Positions 22,967 to 46,731 of a stretch of 64,000 nt of DNA are shown one piece after another. A program made the position numbers and the translations under genes. Under the pieces are notes generated by a model. The model saw only the letters and a program-made list of their open reading frames with translations, was not told the origin of the DNA and made no database searches. The stretch spans positions 35,214,768 through 35,278,767 of the forward strand of contig CM060183.1 of assembly GCA_030549335.1 (NCBI GenBank). Reading direction: 5' to 3'. Position 1 is the first letter of the stretch. Each line of letters opens with the position of its first letter. The DNA comes from Pontederia crassipes. Taxonomy: Eukaryota; Streptophyta; Magnoliopsida; Commelinales; Pontederiaceae.

Positions 22967-24287
22967 TTGTCCGCATTGGGCATTGTACTTTTGTTTATCC
23001 AGAATTTGTAAATGTGCAGTGCGACCCACAAGTACAAGCACGCTTCTTTATAGGAACTAAAAAGATACCTATTTAGCTTCAATCGCTCAACTATTTTAAG
23101 AGCGTATGTCATGCCCGTTAGGGATTCATGATAGCTCACATATGAGCCAACAAATGCTCAAATAATATAACTCGTTATGCCCTAGATCTGTCTTACAGTA
23201 TAGTTAAGACAACGCATGTCTTGCTCCGCGGTAACTATCTTTCACATACATTATTTTTAAAAAAAAATAGTTGGCCAATTGTATGCGAAAGCTTTATGCA
23301 GCTCATAACAGTTCTTTCTCTCGCCCTCGTGTCTTTTAGTATCTCTCGCCCTCGTGTCTTTTAGTAGTGAACTAGCTGCTTTTCTACACATGGCTCGTCA
23401 GGCTATTTTATTTTTCACCTTTGAGTACCATGCTAAAGTAGGAAGCACTAATTCCTTTCCTTAAGACATAGTCAAGAGTCTAATGGCACGTGCAGATGAA
23501 ACATCTGTCAGAGACTCACACCATGATGACCATTGAACTAATCAACTCATCATGTCTCTCTAGGTCGACTTTGCATACTTGGTACTAAACACAAGTACTG
23601 CGGTGAAGACTCCCACTGAAGGAGCGTATGTCTAACTATGTTTAATTACACACCGCACAAGCTTAAGTCCATTCGCTAACTTTTAGCGTCTGACCCGAGT
23701 TTTCAAATTGCTCGCTAATCAATAGCGTCAAATTTGAATCTCGCATATGGCCTCTCTCTCTCTAAATCAGGCGACAATGAGTTACTAAAACCGATGTTAA
23801 ATCACACTATAACTCACATAGTTCATTCCGCTCGCTATCTTCGTGAGCATCGAAAATATTTGTTCGTGTGAGTGAATAAATCTAGACCTGATCGACATAC
23901 TTTTCACATGCATAACAAACTTCATAACAATGAATTTATCAAGAAAAATAATCTTTTGTTCATTGAAAAATTTGAGTACATCATTACATTTATAATCTAC
24001 GTAGCCTTAAGGCATTTACATGTCTTAAGAATGCCTCTCTTGGCAATGGTTTAGTGAACGGATCAGCAACCATTTTGTGTGTTGATATGTACTCAACTAA
24101 AATCTCCTTTTTGACTTTTTGATTTCGTACAAATTTATACTGTGTCGATATGCTTTCCTTTGCAATGGTATTTCTCGTCCTTCACATAAGCTATGACTGC
24201 TTGATTGTCACAGTGAAGAATTATTTTCTTCATTACATTCTCAGAAATCCTCAGGTTTTGAAGGAATCTCTTAAGCCATAAGGCCTC

Positions 24288-24533
24288 TTATACTGCCACT
24301 AAACAAGCTATGAATTCAGCCTCCATAGTTGACAGTGCCACACAATCTTGTTTCTTGCTACTCCAAGTAACAACACCATTGCTGAGCAAGAAAATGTATC
24401 CGGCGGTGAATTTACGTTCATCAACGTCACCAGTCCAATCGGCATCGGTGAATCCAACAAGTTGTAGACTTCCTCCATGATAGCACAGTGCAAGATCTAC
24501 AATACTCTTGAGGTATCTCATAATTCTCTTCAC
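24288..24533 (-). pseudogene. Copia RNase H fragment
   Basis: Contains ADWTGDVDERKFTAGYIFLL and STMEAEFIA, typical of copia RNase H. Part of the broken polyprotein. Confidence 0.85.
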
Positions 24534-25160
24534 CGTCTTCCAGTGTTGGCGTCCTGGATTAGCTTGATATCAACTAACTAGACCCACGACAAAACATATG
24601 TCCGGCTGAGTACACATCATAGCGTATATCAAACTGTCGACCACACTCGCATAAGGAACATTGGACATTTCCTTTTGTTCCTCTGGAGTTTTTGGGCGCA
24701 TGTTCAAGCTTAAAACCTCGCCTTTCATAATAGGAGTGTCAATGGGTTTACAGCCATCCATGCGGAATCGTTCCAAATTTTTTTTTATATATGATTCCTA
24801 CGACAAATCAAGGAGTTGTTTGGAACGGTCGCGTTGGATTTTCACACCCAGTATGTATGCTGCTTCACCCATGTCCTTCATCTCAAACATGGAGGACAAT
24901 CATTGCTTAATGGTAATGACATTGTCTCTATTATTCCCAGTTATTAGAATGTCGTCGACATATAACGTCAGGATAGCAAAATTATTCTCGGACTTATAAA
25001 CATACACACAGTGATCTTCATCAATCATATTAAAACTGTACGAAACGATTGACTGATGAAATTTCAGATACCACTGTCTAGATAATTATTTGAGTTCATA
25101 AATGGACCGGCGCAGCTTGCAAACTTTGCGCTCTTCTCCTTTTACAATCAAGCATTGAGG

Positions 25161-25448
25161 TTACTCCATGTAAATTTTCTCATGTAGTTCTCCATTAAGA
25201 AATGTGGTTTTTACATTAATTTGATGTAATTCTAAGTCCATATGTGCGACTATAGCCAATATTACGCGAATTGAAGCAAACCTTACAACTGGTGCAAAAG
25301 TTTCTTCATAATCAACACCCGCAGATTGAGTGAAACCTTTCGCCACTAGGCGGGCTTTATATCTCTCAATTGATCCATCCACGCCACGTTTAATTTTGAG
25401 AACCCATTTGTTCTCAATTGCCTTACGGCCTGACAGAAGATCAACCAA
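25161..25448 (-). pseudogene. Copia reverse transcriptase fragment
   Basis: Contains the N-terminal RT block with KARLVAKGFTQ and YEETFAPVVR, and stops before the catalytic YVDD region, which lies in other frames. Confidence 0.85.
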
Positions 25449-25912
25449 GTCCCAAACTTGATTTTTCTACATGGACCTTAACTCTTCCTCCATTGTCTTA
25501 ATCCATTCTTTCTTAGTAGAGGACGAGAGAGTCTCTTTGATAGATTTTGGCTCAAGTTCATCTTCCAGACTTACTATGTTGACCTCATGTGGTCCATGTT
25601 CATGCAGCCCTTCGATTTCAAAACGTCGGCGCGGAACATGTTTTCTAGTACTTCGTCGAAGAGAACCTTCAGGTTGATCATCAGTTGACGGTTGTGAATC
25701 TCTCCCACTCGGATCAATCTGTGGGATAGAGGAGACTAACTCTTCAACTGGTTGATCCGCTTGAGCCGTCGACTCAGGATCTTCCTCTACATTTATGAGA
25801 AATCCCTTGTCTATCTCGCCTTGCGTAGGAAATTCGTTCTCTATGAATGTCACATCTCTACTTTCGATTTTCGTTATCGTACAATCTTCTCTTTCTCCTA
25901 TGAATACATAGC

Positions 25913-26503
25913 TCAGGTTTCACAATATTTTATAAAGATACATTTATGCCCTCTAGCACCCAACTTCTCATACTTATGAGAGTTATTTAGAACATAGGCT
26001 GCGCAACTCCAAGGGCGCAAATAACTAAGGTTAGGCTTTCGACCTGTCCAAAGTTCATAAGGTGTGGTAGAAATGGATTTCGATGGTACACGATTTAAAA
26101 TGTATGTTGTAGTCAATAATGCATCTCCCCAATACGAAATTGGGAGATTAGCTTGCGTCATCATGGATCGGACCATATCAAATAAGGTACGATTCCGTCT
26201 TTCCACAACACCATTTTGTTGTGGAGTTCTCGATACTGTTAGTTGCCTAACTATACATTTTTCATCACATAACTTTTTTAATAAGTCAGAGAGATATTCA
26301 CGTCCACGGTCAATTCGCAAGGCTTTAATCTTGCGATCCACTTGATTCTCTGCCATGTTCATGAATCGTACAAAATAATTCAATGCTTCAAATTTATGAT
26401 AAATCAAGTATACAACACCGTAACGTGAATAATCATCAATAAATGTGATGAAATAAGAGAAACCGTGTCTTGCGTGAACATTCATCGGATCACATATGTC
26501 CAA
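25913..26503 (-). pseudogene. Copia integrase core fragment
   Basis: Shows the rve-type core with FITFIDDYSRYGVVY and PQQNGVVERRNRTLFDMVRS, matching the D,D(35)E fold of copia integrases. Confidence 0.85.
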
Positions 26504-26680
26504 ATGGATTAATTATAATGGGTACTCGACGCGTTTTCCCATCCCAAATGGTGTTCTTGTTTTCTTACCAGCTAGACATTCCTCACATGTTGGAAGATCA
26601 ACTTTTGTGAGAGACCCCAAGAGGCCTTCTCTAGCAAGTCTATTCATTCGATCTTGACCAATATGTCCTAGTCTGGCATG

Positions 26681-27232
26681 TCAAATATTGGCACTACCAT
26701 TCACATCAACAGATGATATAAAAGAATAACTATTAGCAACAGATGCTATATTTAAAACATAGAAACCATTATTGAGAAAACCATTGCATAGAAGAACATT
26801 GTCATAAGATATTGTCATTTGTTTCTTCTGAAAACTTATTACATAACCAAGTTTGTCTAATGATGACACAGAAAGTAAATTTCGTCTAAAAATTGGAGCA
26901 TATAGAATGTCGTGAAGGTAAAGTATTTGGCCGTTGCGAAGTTCTAACTTGCACGATTCAATGCCTTTAACTTTAACTCTTTCGTTGTTTCCAACGTAAA
27001 TCCATTTGCTTCCCGCACTTATTCGACGAAATTTCACGAAGACCCCGCGATCTCTCGCTACATGGTCGGTGACTCCTGAATCTGCAATCCACGAAGGATG
27101 AGTTTCAGCAATTAAGGCACAACTTGAGACATAAGAAAAAGAATTGTGGTCAGGACAAATCTTCTTTGGCTCAGTGCAATCACGAGCAAAGTGACCACGT
27201 TTGTTACAATTGTAACACTTTACTTTATTCAT
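26681..27232 (-). pseudogene. Copia gag zinc knuckle, protease and pre-integrase fragment
   Basis: N-terminal CX2CX4HX4C knuckle, then WIADSG protease motif (DSGV instead of the usual DSGA/DSGC), then the GAG-pre-integrase region (NLLSVSSLDKLGY). Confidence 0.85.
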
Positions 27233-27396
27233 GTCTACATTGTCGCCACATTTTCCACATTTTTGCTGGTGGCCTTGGGCTTTCTTCTGTCCAGCATTTC
27301 CGCTCTTATTATTTGGTTGCGACTTATGCGACCTTTTTCTCTTGGATTGGGAACCAGCTCTTTGTCCACCATTTCAGCAACTAATGCTTCAGATGT

Positions 27397-27870
27397 TTAA
27401 TTCATGGCTTGTAGGGCCTCATCCTCCATTTCAATGTGGCGAGCAGCTTGGTCAAAAGTTTTGACACCTTCATTGTGCATCAAATTACAACGCATATGTT
27501 CCCAACTTTTTGGAAGAGAGCGGATCAGAGCTTGCACCTGTTGCTCGTCATCGAGCACTTGTCCCGCACTTTTGAGTTCACGGATCATGTTAGACATCTC
27601 CTGGATATGCTCCATCATCATATGATTTGGTCGCTTTCGATAAGAGTCAAACTTGATCGTGAGCATCCGGCGCTTGGTGGTCGTAGTGACCCCATATTTA
27701 TTGCGGAGCGCCGCCCACATTTCAAATGATGTCTTATCCATCGTGCTCAGCAACGTAATGCGAGCAATACGATTCTTTTTTGTCCAGGCCTGATAGGCCT
27801 CCATGTCCCTCTGGCGTTGGGCATTATGTCCGGGTGTAGGTTCAGTGACAACATGATTAATGGTCTCCAA
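27397..27870 (-). pseudogene. Copia gag fragment
   Basis: UBN2-type gag: YQAWTKKNRIARI, then ALRNKYGV, then ALIRSLPKSWEHM. The frame continues upstream to about 27940 through LNGDNYDIWHRKVQYLL. Confidence 0.85.
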
Positions 27871-28168
27871 GACCTCTTGTTCTTCTAGAAGATATTGGAC
27901 CTTACGGTGCCAAATATCATAATTGTCGCCATTGAGCTTCTCATTCTTGTTCAGGTCAGCAATTATTATTTTGGAACCATAGTTTGGTCACAAAAAAATT
28001 AGAAGAAATCAGTGTTATGCATGTTTTAATTTTGTCCACGAACAACATAAAAAAAATGAAATAACAATATTAATGAAGTAATGACATCGAGAGGTTGTTG
28101 GACTCCCACTCATCTCCCACTATCTCCAAGAAATATTATCCATGTGCCCAAAAGGGCACTATTCCAAT

Positions 28169-28630
28169 AGTAGATCTGTAAAACAAAAAAGCTTATTCTC
28201 GAATAAGCACGGTGAAAGCCTCGAAAACAATCTAATAAGAATTACTTGTACGTTCTATACCTCACTTTTCATTCACAAGGAAGGCTGCTCCCGATGAATT
28301 ATTAAACAATATTCAAGATATAGAAACAGAATCAAGTTTGAATTCCCCACTGATAAAAAATTCTGAAGGAACAAAAAGTAAGAGGTAAATAAGAAAAAAA
28401 AAAAGAGAACACACCAGATTCGCTACTAGAACAACAAATTTTGTAGAGTTCCCAATGGGAGGCAAACTGAATTTTTCGATAGAAAAGAAACTAACTGTAC
28501 ATTGTTCGTGAAACCACACAAAAATGGCCACACGAGAGGAAGAAAAGGCCTGATCCTATCTTACTCCTGAAGAAGGGGCTCCTTGGTAAGTTCCAGGAAT
28601 CTTGATCTTTAAAGTTTCTAATTAAAGGTT
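28169..28630. other. GLT1 3' flank
   Basis: AT-rich, no gene. Should include the GLT1 3' untranslated region directly before 28631. Confidence 0.5.
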
Positions 28631-40415
<11,785 letters not shown>

Positions 40416-40450
40416 CGCCCCAAGGAACAAGATGCCAACTTTTTTTATTT

Positions 40451-40820
40451 CTGCGCCAAAGTTTTCGGAAAAATCACGAGGTCTTCAAAATAGCAGGAAG
40501 GCACAAACTTTAATCTTGAAGACAAATGGAACATCGCCGATCGGTCGGAAGCAAAAGGAGAAAACCAAGACAAAAAAGAAATCTACATAACCAGATATTT
40601 TTTCCCCTGCGAGGAAACACCGGATTCTTCAACGACTTGGTGCCGTTTCGAGTCCGGAGCGCTCCAGAACAACATTCAGAAAAAAAACATCAAAAGAGAC
40701 GGATTGAAAAAACACAAGCAGAAAAGAGAAGGACGAATCTCGCATGGATCTCGATATCGAAAATGGAAAAAAAAAACGAATCAGCAATCTCCATTAAATT
40801 AAAAACTCTTCTTTTTTCAC
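40451..40820 (-). other. Possible 5'-leader intron of GLT1
   Basis: On the minus strand CTGCAG/GTGAAA at 40820 is a good donor and GCGCAG at about 40451 a fair acceptor, between the likely promoter at 41090 and the start codon at 40415. The stretch is AT-rich against a GC-rich first leader part. Inferred, not proven. Confidence 0.4.
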
Positions 40821-41083
40821 CTGCAGATTCCTAAAACGACGGAAACAGTAAACGGATCTACTCCTCCGGCTGCGCCAATAACCACCACGCGCCCGCAGAA
40901 GAAACAAAGCCGAGCGGGGAACAGAGAGACCGATGAAGCGGCAAGGAAAAGGAAAGAGACAAAACGAGGACGCGCCGCCTCTCCAGCGACCGCCTACTTC
41001 CCGAGTCCTATCGCTCTGCTGCTCTCCACTCGCCGCTCGCTCTCTTGCTCTCGCATATGCACGCTTTCGAGGAGCAGCGAGCA

Positions 41084-41090
41084 ATTTATA
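41084..41090 (-). promoter_or_regulatory. TATA box of GLT1
   Basis: TATAAAT on the minus strand, followed by a GC-rich, GA-rich probable leader. It would place the transcription start near 41050-41060. Confidence 0.55.
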
Positions 41091-42032
41091 GACGCGGCTA
41101 ATAGCACGGGGGGTCAGGAATCCACGTGGGATCCACTAGACATTTTAACTGGATATATTCTAATTATTAACTAAAATACTTTATTCTTTTTTATTTGAGA
41201 AGGCTCCGGGGGGCCCACACGGGGGACGTATGGGGAGGAAGAAAGGTGACAGCGAGGCCTACTTTGTCGGCGCCACGTCAGAGCGGGCCCCTCCCACCCC
41301 AGAGGCTCGGGGATTTGCTTCGATTTCCGAGCCTCCTCTTAGCAAGCGCCACGAGGCAAAAAAACGGATCCATCTTTTCTTCTTCTTTTGTTGGATTTTT
41401 TTATGATAATAACGAGATCGCGCCGCTATCTTTTATCTTTTTTCCAATTTGTTTTTTTTAAAAAATGGTTTCTTTCTGTTTTCCGCATATAATAACAACA
41501 ACTAAAACGAAGATATTATCTAAAGATGCGTTATGAAGTATATATCTTTTGTTTATGATGAATGCATTCGAATAATTAAATGAGAATATATTTTTTTCCT
41601 GAAGAGTAGAATTAGAAAAGGAATTGTGCGTCGTCATTAAAGCCCGGTATTAAAATCTCTCGAATTAATGCAAATGTTGTCTTTTAAGGACCGCGGCGTC
41701 TTGACACCGTCAACGTCATAAATGCATTTAAAATGGCGTATTAATTTAATGCGACCACTATAAATAGCGTGCCAGCTAACGACGTTCCAATGATGCTACT
41801 AACATCTAACTGCCCACGACACACGCGATTGGTTGCCCTTCAATAATTATTACTATAGATTATAAGGAGTAGTGCTTATCTAACCGCGTTTCATTCCATG
41901 GGCAATAAAAGGAGCACCAAAACATCAAATATTTATTTTAGGGAAAGACATCATATCTGCATCAATCAATGTAAATGTTGGAAAATTACCGAAATAAAAT
42001 CAGAATAATAGTAATATTGATTGTAGTGTCTC
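41091..42032. other. GLT1 upstream intergenic region
   Basis: GC-rich for the first 250 bases, then AT-rich. No gene recognised. Confidence 0.45.
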
Positions 42033-42035
42033 GCG

Positions 42036-43381
42036 CACTACAAGAAAATCGCGATTTTCCGACGGATAATTTTCGACGGTTCTAAATCCGTCGCTATTTG
42101 CGACGGATTTTTCGACGGTTCCGTTTTCGACGAATTTTTCGACGGTTATGACCGTCGGAAATAATTTATATTATTATTTAATTTTTTGACGATTAGGAAC
42201 GTCGATATTTTCGACGGATATCCATCCGTCGTAATTTTCAACGATTTTTCCGACGGTTACGACCGTCGGAAATAAAAAAATTAAATTATATATTTTTAAT
42301 ATTATTATTAATTTTTTTCGACGAATTTTTCGACGGTCACGACCGTCGGAAATTAAAAAATTAATTATATTATTATTTAATTTTTCGACGATTAGGAACG
42401 TCGATATTTTCGACGGTTATTCATCCGTCGCAATTTCCGACGACTTTTCCGACGGTTAGGACCGTCGGAAATAAAAAAATTAAATTATATATTTTTAATA
42501 TTATTATTAAATTTTTTCGATGGATTTTCCGACGGTCACGACCGTCGGAAATTAAAAAATTAATTATATAATTTGTTATATTATTATTTAATTTTTCGAC
42601 GGTTAGGAACGTCGATATTTTCGACGGATATCCATCCGTCGCAAAATCTGACGCAATTTCCGAAGGTCGTAACCGTCGGTAAATCCGTCGCAATTTCCGA
42701 CGGATATCCAAACCATCGCAATTACCGACGGTTTTGACCGTCGGTAAATATTACCGTCAGTTCAAATCGTCGGTAAAATAAAAAATAAATATTATATATA
42801 ACTAAATAAAATAAAATTTTTTATTATTTATGTTTTCGACGGTCGAAACCGTCGGTAATTAAAATTTTGTTATCCCGCTTTTTTTTCCCTTTTTCCCGTT
42901 TTCTTTCCACTTTTTTTCCTTTATATATTTTCCCTCCTCCCTCTTCTCTCTCCCTCCTCCCTCCACTCCTCTCTCTCTCCCTCCTCTCCTCTCTCCCTCT
43001 CCCGGCCGCGAGCACGGACGCCGGACCCCGGTTACGCCGCGAGATCGGCCTCTCCCGCGCGCCGGACGCCAGCGACCCTCCCACGCCGGACGCCGACGAC
43101 CCTCTCCCGCGCCGGCGTATCTCTCTCTCCCGCTCCGCGCCGGCATCTCTCTCTCTGCTGTCGGCTGGATCCGGCCGCCAGGCGGCCGATTCCGACCTCC
43201 AGCGGCCGGATTCCGACCTCCAGCTGCCAGAACCGTCGATATTTTCGACGAATTTTTTTCAACCGTCGCAAATCCGTTTGCGACGAGCGTTTTTCCGACG
43301 GATCGATTCCGACTGAAAAACCGTCGGTAATTACGTTACCGACGGTTCGGACCGTCGGTAATCCGCGTTTTTCTTGTAGTG
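42036..43381. mobile_element. Non-autonomous CACTA element 1
   Basis: Termini CACTACAAGAAAA and TTTTCTTGTAGTG, with exact 3-bp duplication GCG at 42033-42035 and 43382-43384. Both subterminal regions are packed with short palindromes of the type ccgacggt...accgtcgg, the expected transposase-binding repeats. The core has CT-rich and GC-rich blocks (42930-43230). No transposase domains. Confidence 0.95.
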
Positions 43382-44126
43382 GCGGTATTATAGGAATTAA
43401 ATTTATATCGAACTTTCAATAAAATATATTGATTTTAGGTATTTTATAATGAATTACAGGTGTACCTAGATATTAATCCCCCCTCCCAACCTTACCAAAC
43501 TCTAGTTGTTTTCTTTTTTTAATGTGGCCGGTTTTCATTTCATCAGGTTCCAAAAAATTGATGTATTAATTAATGATATATTTGTACATGTTCCTTTAAT
43601 CGATTCATTAATTAATCATATATATATATACCACGTACTATATATACATATTACTATAATTGTATCTTTTTCTCTCAAACCATTTTTTTCTTAGAGGAAA
43701 CTTCAAATTAACTATGACATATAAAATGCTACTTATATTATTATTATTATTATTATTATTATTTAAAAAATAAAGAGAGAGAAAACTATGTTGAAGTGAA
43801 TATAATATTCTTTATTAATGTTTTTTTTAAAAGACAAAACAAATGTTATGTTATATCATAAAGCATTACTTCGATGGAGGTAGGAATTTGAATATGATTG
43901 TCCAGCTATAATTGTTGTCACATTCACATACGATCAAGTTTTAAACTTGTAATGCGAATACTTTGCATCAAAAAATTAAAATTTGATCACCGTATCAATA
44001 AAATTGAACCGCATTTATCAAATTTTTGCACAATAATAAGAATACGTATTTTTCCTCATATTTAATAATGATGAAAAATAAATTGTAATAAATTATCCAC
44101 ACGATAGAGATAGAAAACACAACGCC

Positions 44127-44310
44127 AATTTTTTACTGGTTCTCTTATGTTTGGAAATGAAATCGTACATCTCAAGAGTCAAGACAAAAGAGAACCCAAA
44201 GAGATTCCTCTCTCTCTCTCTCTCTCTCTCTCCCCCCTCTCTCTCTCGTACATCTCAAGAGTCAAGACAAAAGAGAACCCAAATCAATTTTTTACTGGTT
44301 CTCTTATGTT
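44127..44310. repeat. A-B-(CT)n-B-A local duplication
   Basis: Block A (tttttactggttctcttatg) occurs at about 44130 and 44287. Block B (begins cgtacatctcaagagtcaag) occurs at about 44164 and 44248. All are in direct orientation around a CT tract. Confidence 0.85.
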
Positions 44311-45597
44311 GTAGTCATCCATTATTTAATATTATAGCATTATTTTATTGAAGTTAATGAGCATGTTACATCTTAATATACAGCAATTATTTTTATATTA
44401 TTTAATTATTAAATTTTATTATATCAATATCAAAATCATATATTTCTTAGATGAAGTAATATATATTTATTACACTATTTTGATATTAACAAATGTCATT
44501 TAAGACTAAAGAAATTGTAATCATAAGATTAATCACATTTGTTAAATTGGTTTGGCCAGGAAATGAATAATCGAATAAATTTGATCTTGATATAATTTAT
44601 TATTTAACTAATAAAATAAATTAATATATAATTATTTAAAAATTTAATAAGTAAAATTAGTGTTCTCCATCTCTATATATACATTTTCCTATATTTTATT
44701 TAACATGTATAATCAATAAACTATGTAATATGCTGTATTTCTTTTATTTTTTTTACTAAATAAAATACGCCATGTAATGGGAATATTTTTACCAAAATTA
44801 TCATTAATAAAAATAACCAAGTTAATAAAATTTGATTCGAGTTTCATAAACTCAAATCATAAATTATATATGTCGTAATTTCATAAATTATATGCATGCA
44901 CTAGATAAATATATTTTTAAAATAATTAATTTTAGAATACACTTATAATATATTAATAATTATTATTCTGGATAATACTTACTATGTTAAAACAGTAAAG
45001 AATAAAATATTATTGTGTATAACATGTTTATATTTCACTACCATTAATCAATTGTAGTAACATCAAAATAATAATATGTTTAATAATTTTAAATAAAGCA
45101 CTACATGATATAATCATACGTGTTTTAGAGCAACTTTGAGAGTCAACTGTCCAAAAGAGTTTTGGCGGTGCATAAGAAGAGTTCACCTGTGTAGTACTTT
45201 TTCGGTCTAATTTTATTAGTATTTAAATATATTAGCACTTAACTAGTTCAATATATAAAGGATATAGTGGATAACTTTGTAATGCAAATTCGTTAGAAAC
45301 GTCCATTCTTATCTATGATGTACCACTTCATTTAATTCGTTTGTAGCTCCTCACAAGAATCCACACAACAAATGACGATCGACTGTTAGTTCATGAACAT
45401 ACGCTTGCTTGTTATCGCAAATAGATAACTTGGTGGAAGTTGAGTATGCATAGGATGATGGCGATGGTAGGTGTCGTTAATCTTTTATCTACAATTAATT
45501 GATAATGAAGTGTTCTTCTCCAACTAATTCGGCGATCGGTCATATCAGATGCCAAAATGTCGTTGCCTTGTTACATTATATGCAATCAAATCATAAC

Positions 45598-45599
<2 letters not shown>

Positions 45600-45630
<31 letters not shown>
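45600..45630. repeat. (CT)n microsatellite
   Basis: About 15 perfect CT units. Confidence 0.95.
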
Positions 45631-45633
<3 letters not shown>

Positions 45634-45875
45634 AGCTTAACGTGTGCCACAAAGCAGCTTTAAATATCTAACGTATGAATCCAATAACACAAGTCACCTT
45701 TCTATTCTAGACCATGCAGCGCGACGTGTCGTCGTGCATGAGATAGGGATAGAAAGAGAGAAAACAATTGCATATATATTATTATATTATATATAGCAAT
45801 AATTTGATTCCTGTGGCTGATTACATTGTTCAGGATCAGGTTCTATTCAGTAATTCACATTGCGTTGTCCTGGGA

Positions 45876-45926
45876 GCTCTCTCTCTCTCTCTCTCACTCT
45901 CTCTCTCTCTCACTCTCACTCTCACT
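45876..45926. repeat. (CT)n/(CA CT)n microsatellite
   Basis: CT run interrupted by CA, ending in CACTCT repeats. Confidence 0.9.
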
Positions 45927-46731
45927 AATTGAACAATCCTAATTTTTAGAAATAAACGTGCATATATGTTTTCTCTAGTGTCTTTCTTAGGACAACAATT
46001 ATCTATATATCTAAGATAAACGAAATATATTAATACAATGTTTCTGGTTCAAAACAAGGTTACCACAACTGATCCAAACCTGCTTACTTTTTGGGGATAA
46101 ACTATAAAGTCATATATAATGATTCCTTACAATTCTTTGCATCATCGATTATCCTCGTCGAAGGTGTCTTTATTCTTTTTCTTTTGTTCTCTTTGAATTC
46201 TTAATGAGATATTCGACTCCGCCGCCGTTAATGGAGCCAAGATGGATTCATGGACCAATTATACAGAAGTATATATATTTTATTTTTCTACAAAAATAAT
46301 GTGTATATATATAACTCATACTTTTATTTTTGGGGGGTGGGGGCCTGCATGTCACTGGGCGAAAATCTACTCAAGGACGCTACTTTCTTCGGTATTATTT
46401 TGACTCTTTTGTTGACCATACACACATAAGGGAAAGACTTAAAAATAAAATATTATAATAATTATGAAAAAATGCATAAGGTAAATAAAAAATATGAAGA
46501 ATACATCATATGTGGCATATAAAGTCTATGTCAATAACATGTCCATACATAATGTCCCAATACAACTCAATAAAATAAATGACTCATATCAATTCTAGAT
46601 AACCATGTGCACAAGTCACCCAAGCTGAAGTCGTCGCACACACATCAACCCACTCGCAACTGTATCATGTACACGTAGGAATCACACATGAGAGTAAGCA
46701 TAATCGTTAGCATAAAATTAAGTGTGAATTC

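Larger units (their letters stand above)
22623..28168 (-). mobile_element. Decayed Ty1/copia retrotransposon
   Basis: Domains in copia order on the minus strand: gag (about 27940-27397), CCHC zinc knuckle CYNCNKRGHFARDC (about 27225), protease with DSG (WIADSG, about 27085), integrase core (26503-25913), reverse transcriptase (25448-25161, with ARLVAKGFTQ and DYEETFAPV) and RNase H (24533-24288, ADWTGD and STMEAEF). Integrase before RT shows copia. Frames are broken by stops and frameshifts, so it is inactive. The 5' LTR is lost except about 30 bp near 28139-28168. Confidence 0.9.
43385..46728. other. AT-rich intergenic region with microsatellites
   Basis: No gene recognised. Holds an ATT run near 43735-43763, CT runs near 44206-44249, 45600-45630 and 45876-45926, and a local rearranged duplication at 44127-44310. 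Confidence 0.5.

Noticed and set aside
24661..24999. Plus-strand frames across the copia element
   Set aside because: Antisense shadows of copia pol.
42036..42860. Regularly spaced repeats resembling a CRISPR or satellite array
   Set aside because: The repeats are short palindromes of variable spacing within a bounded CACTA element in a plant genome.
42867..43316. 149-codon frame and antisense partners
   Set aside because: Core of CACTA element 1; Ser/Leu/Pro-rich low complexity translation of a CT tract.
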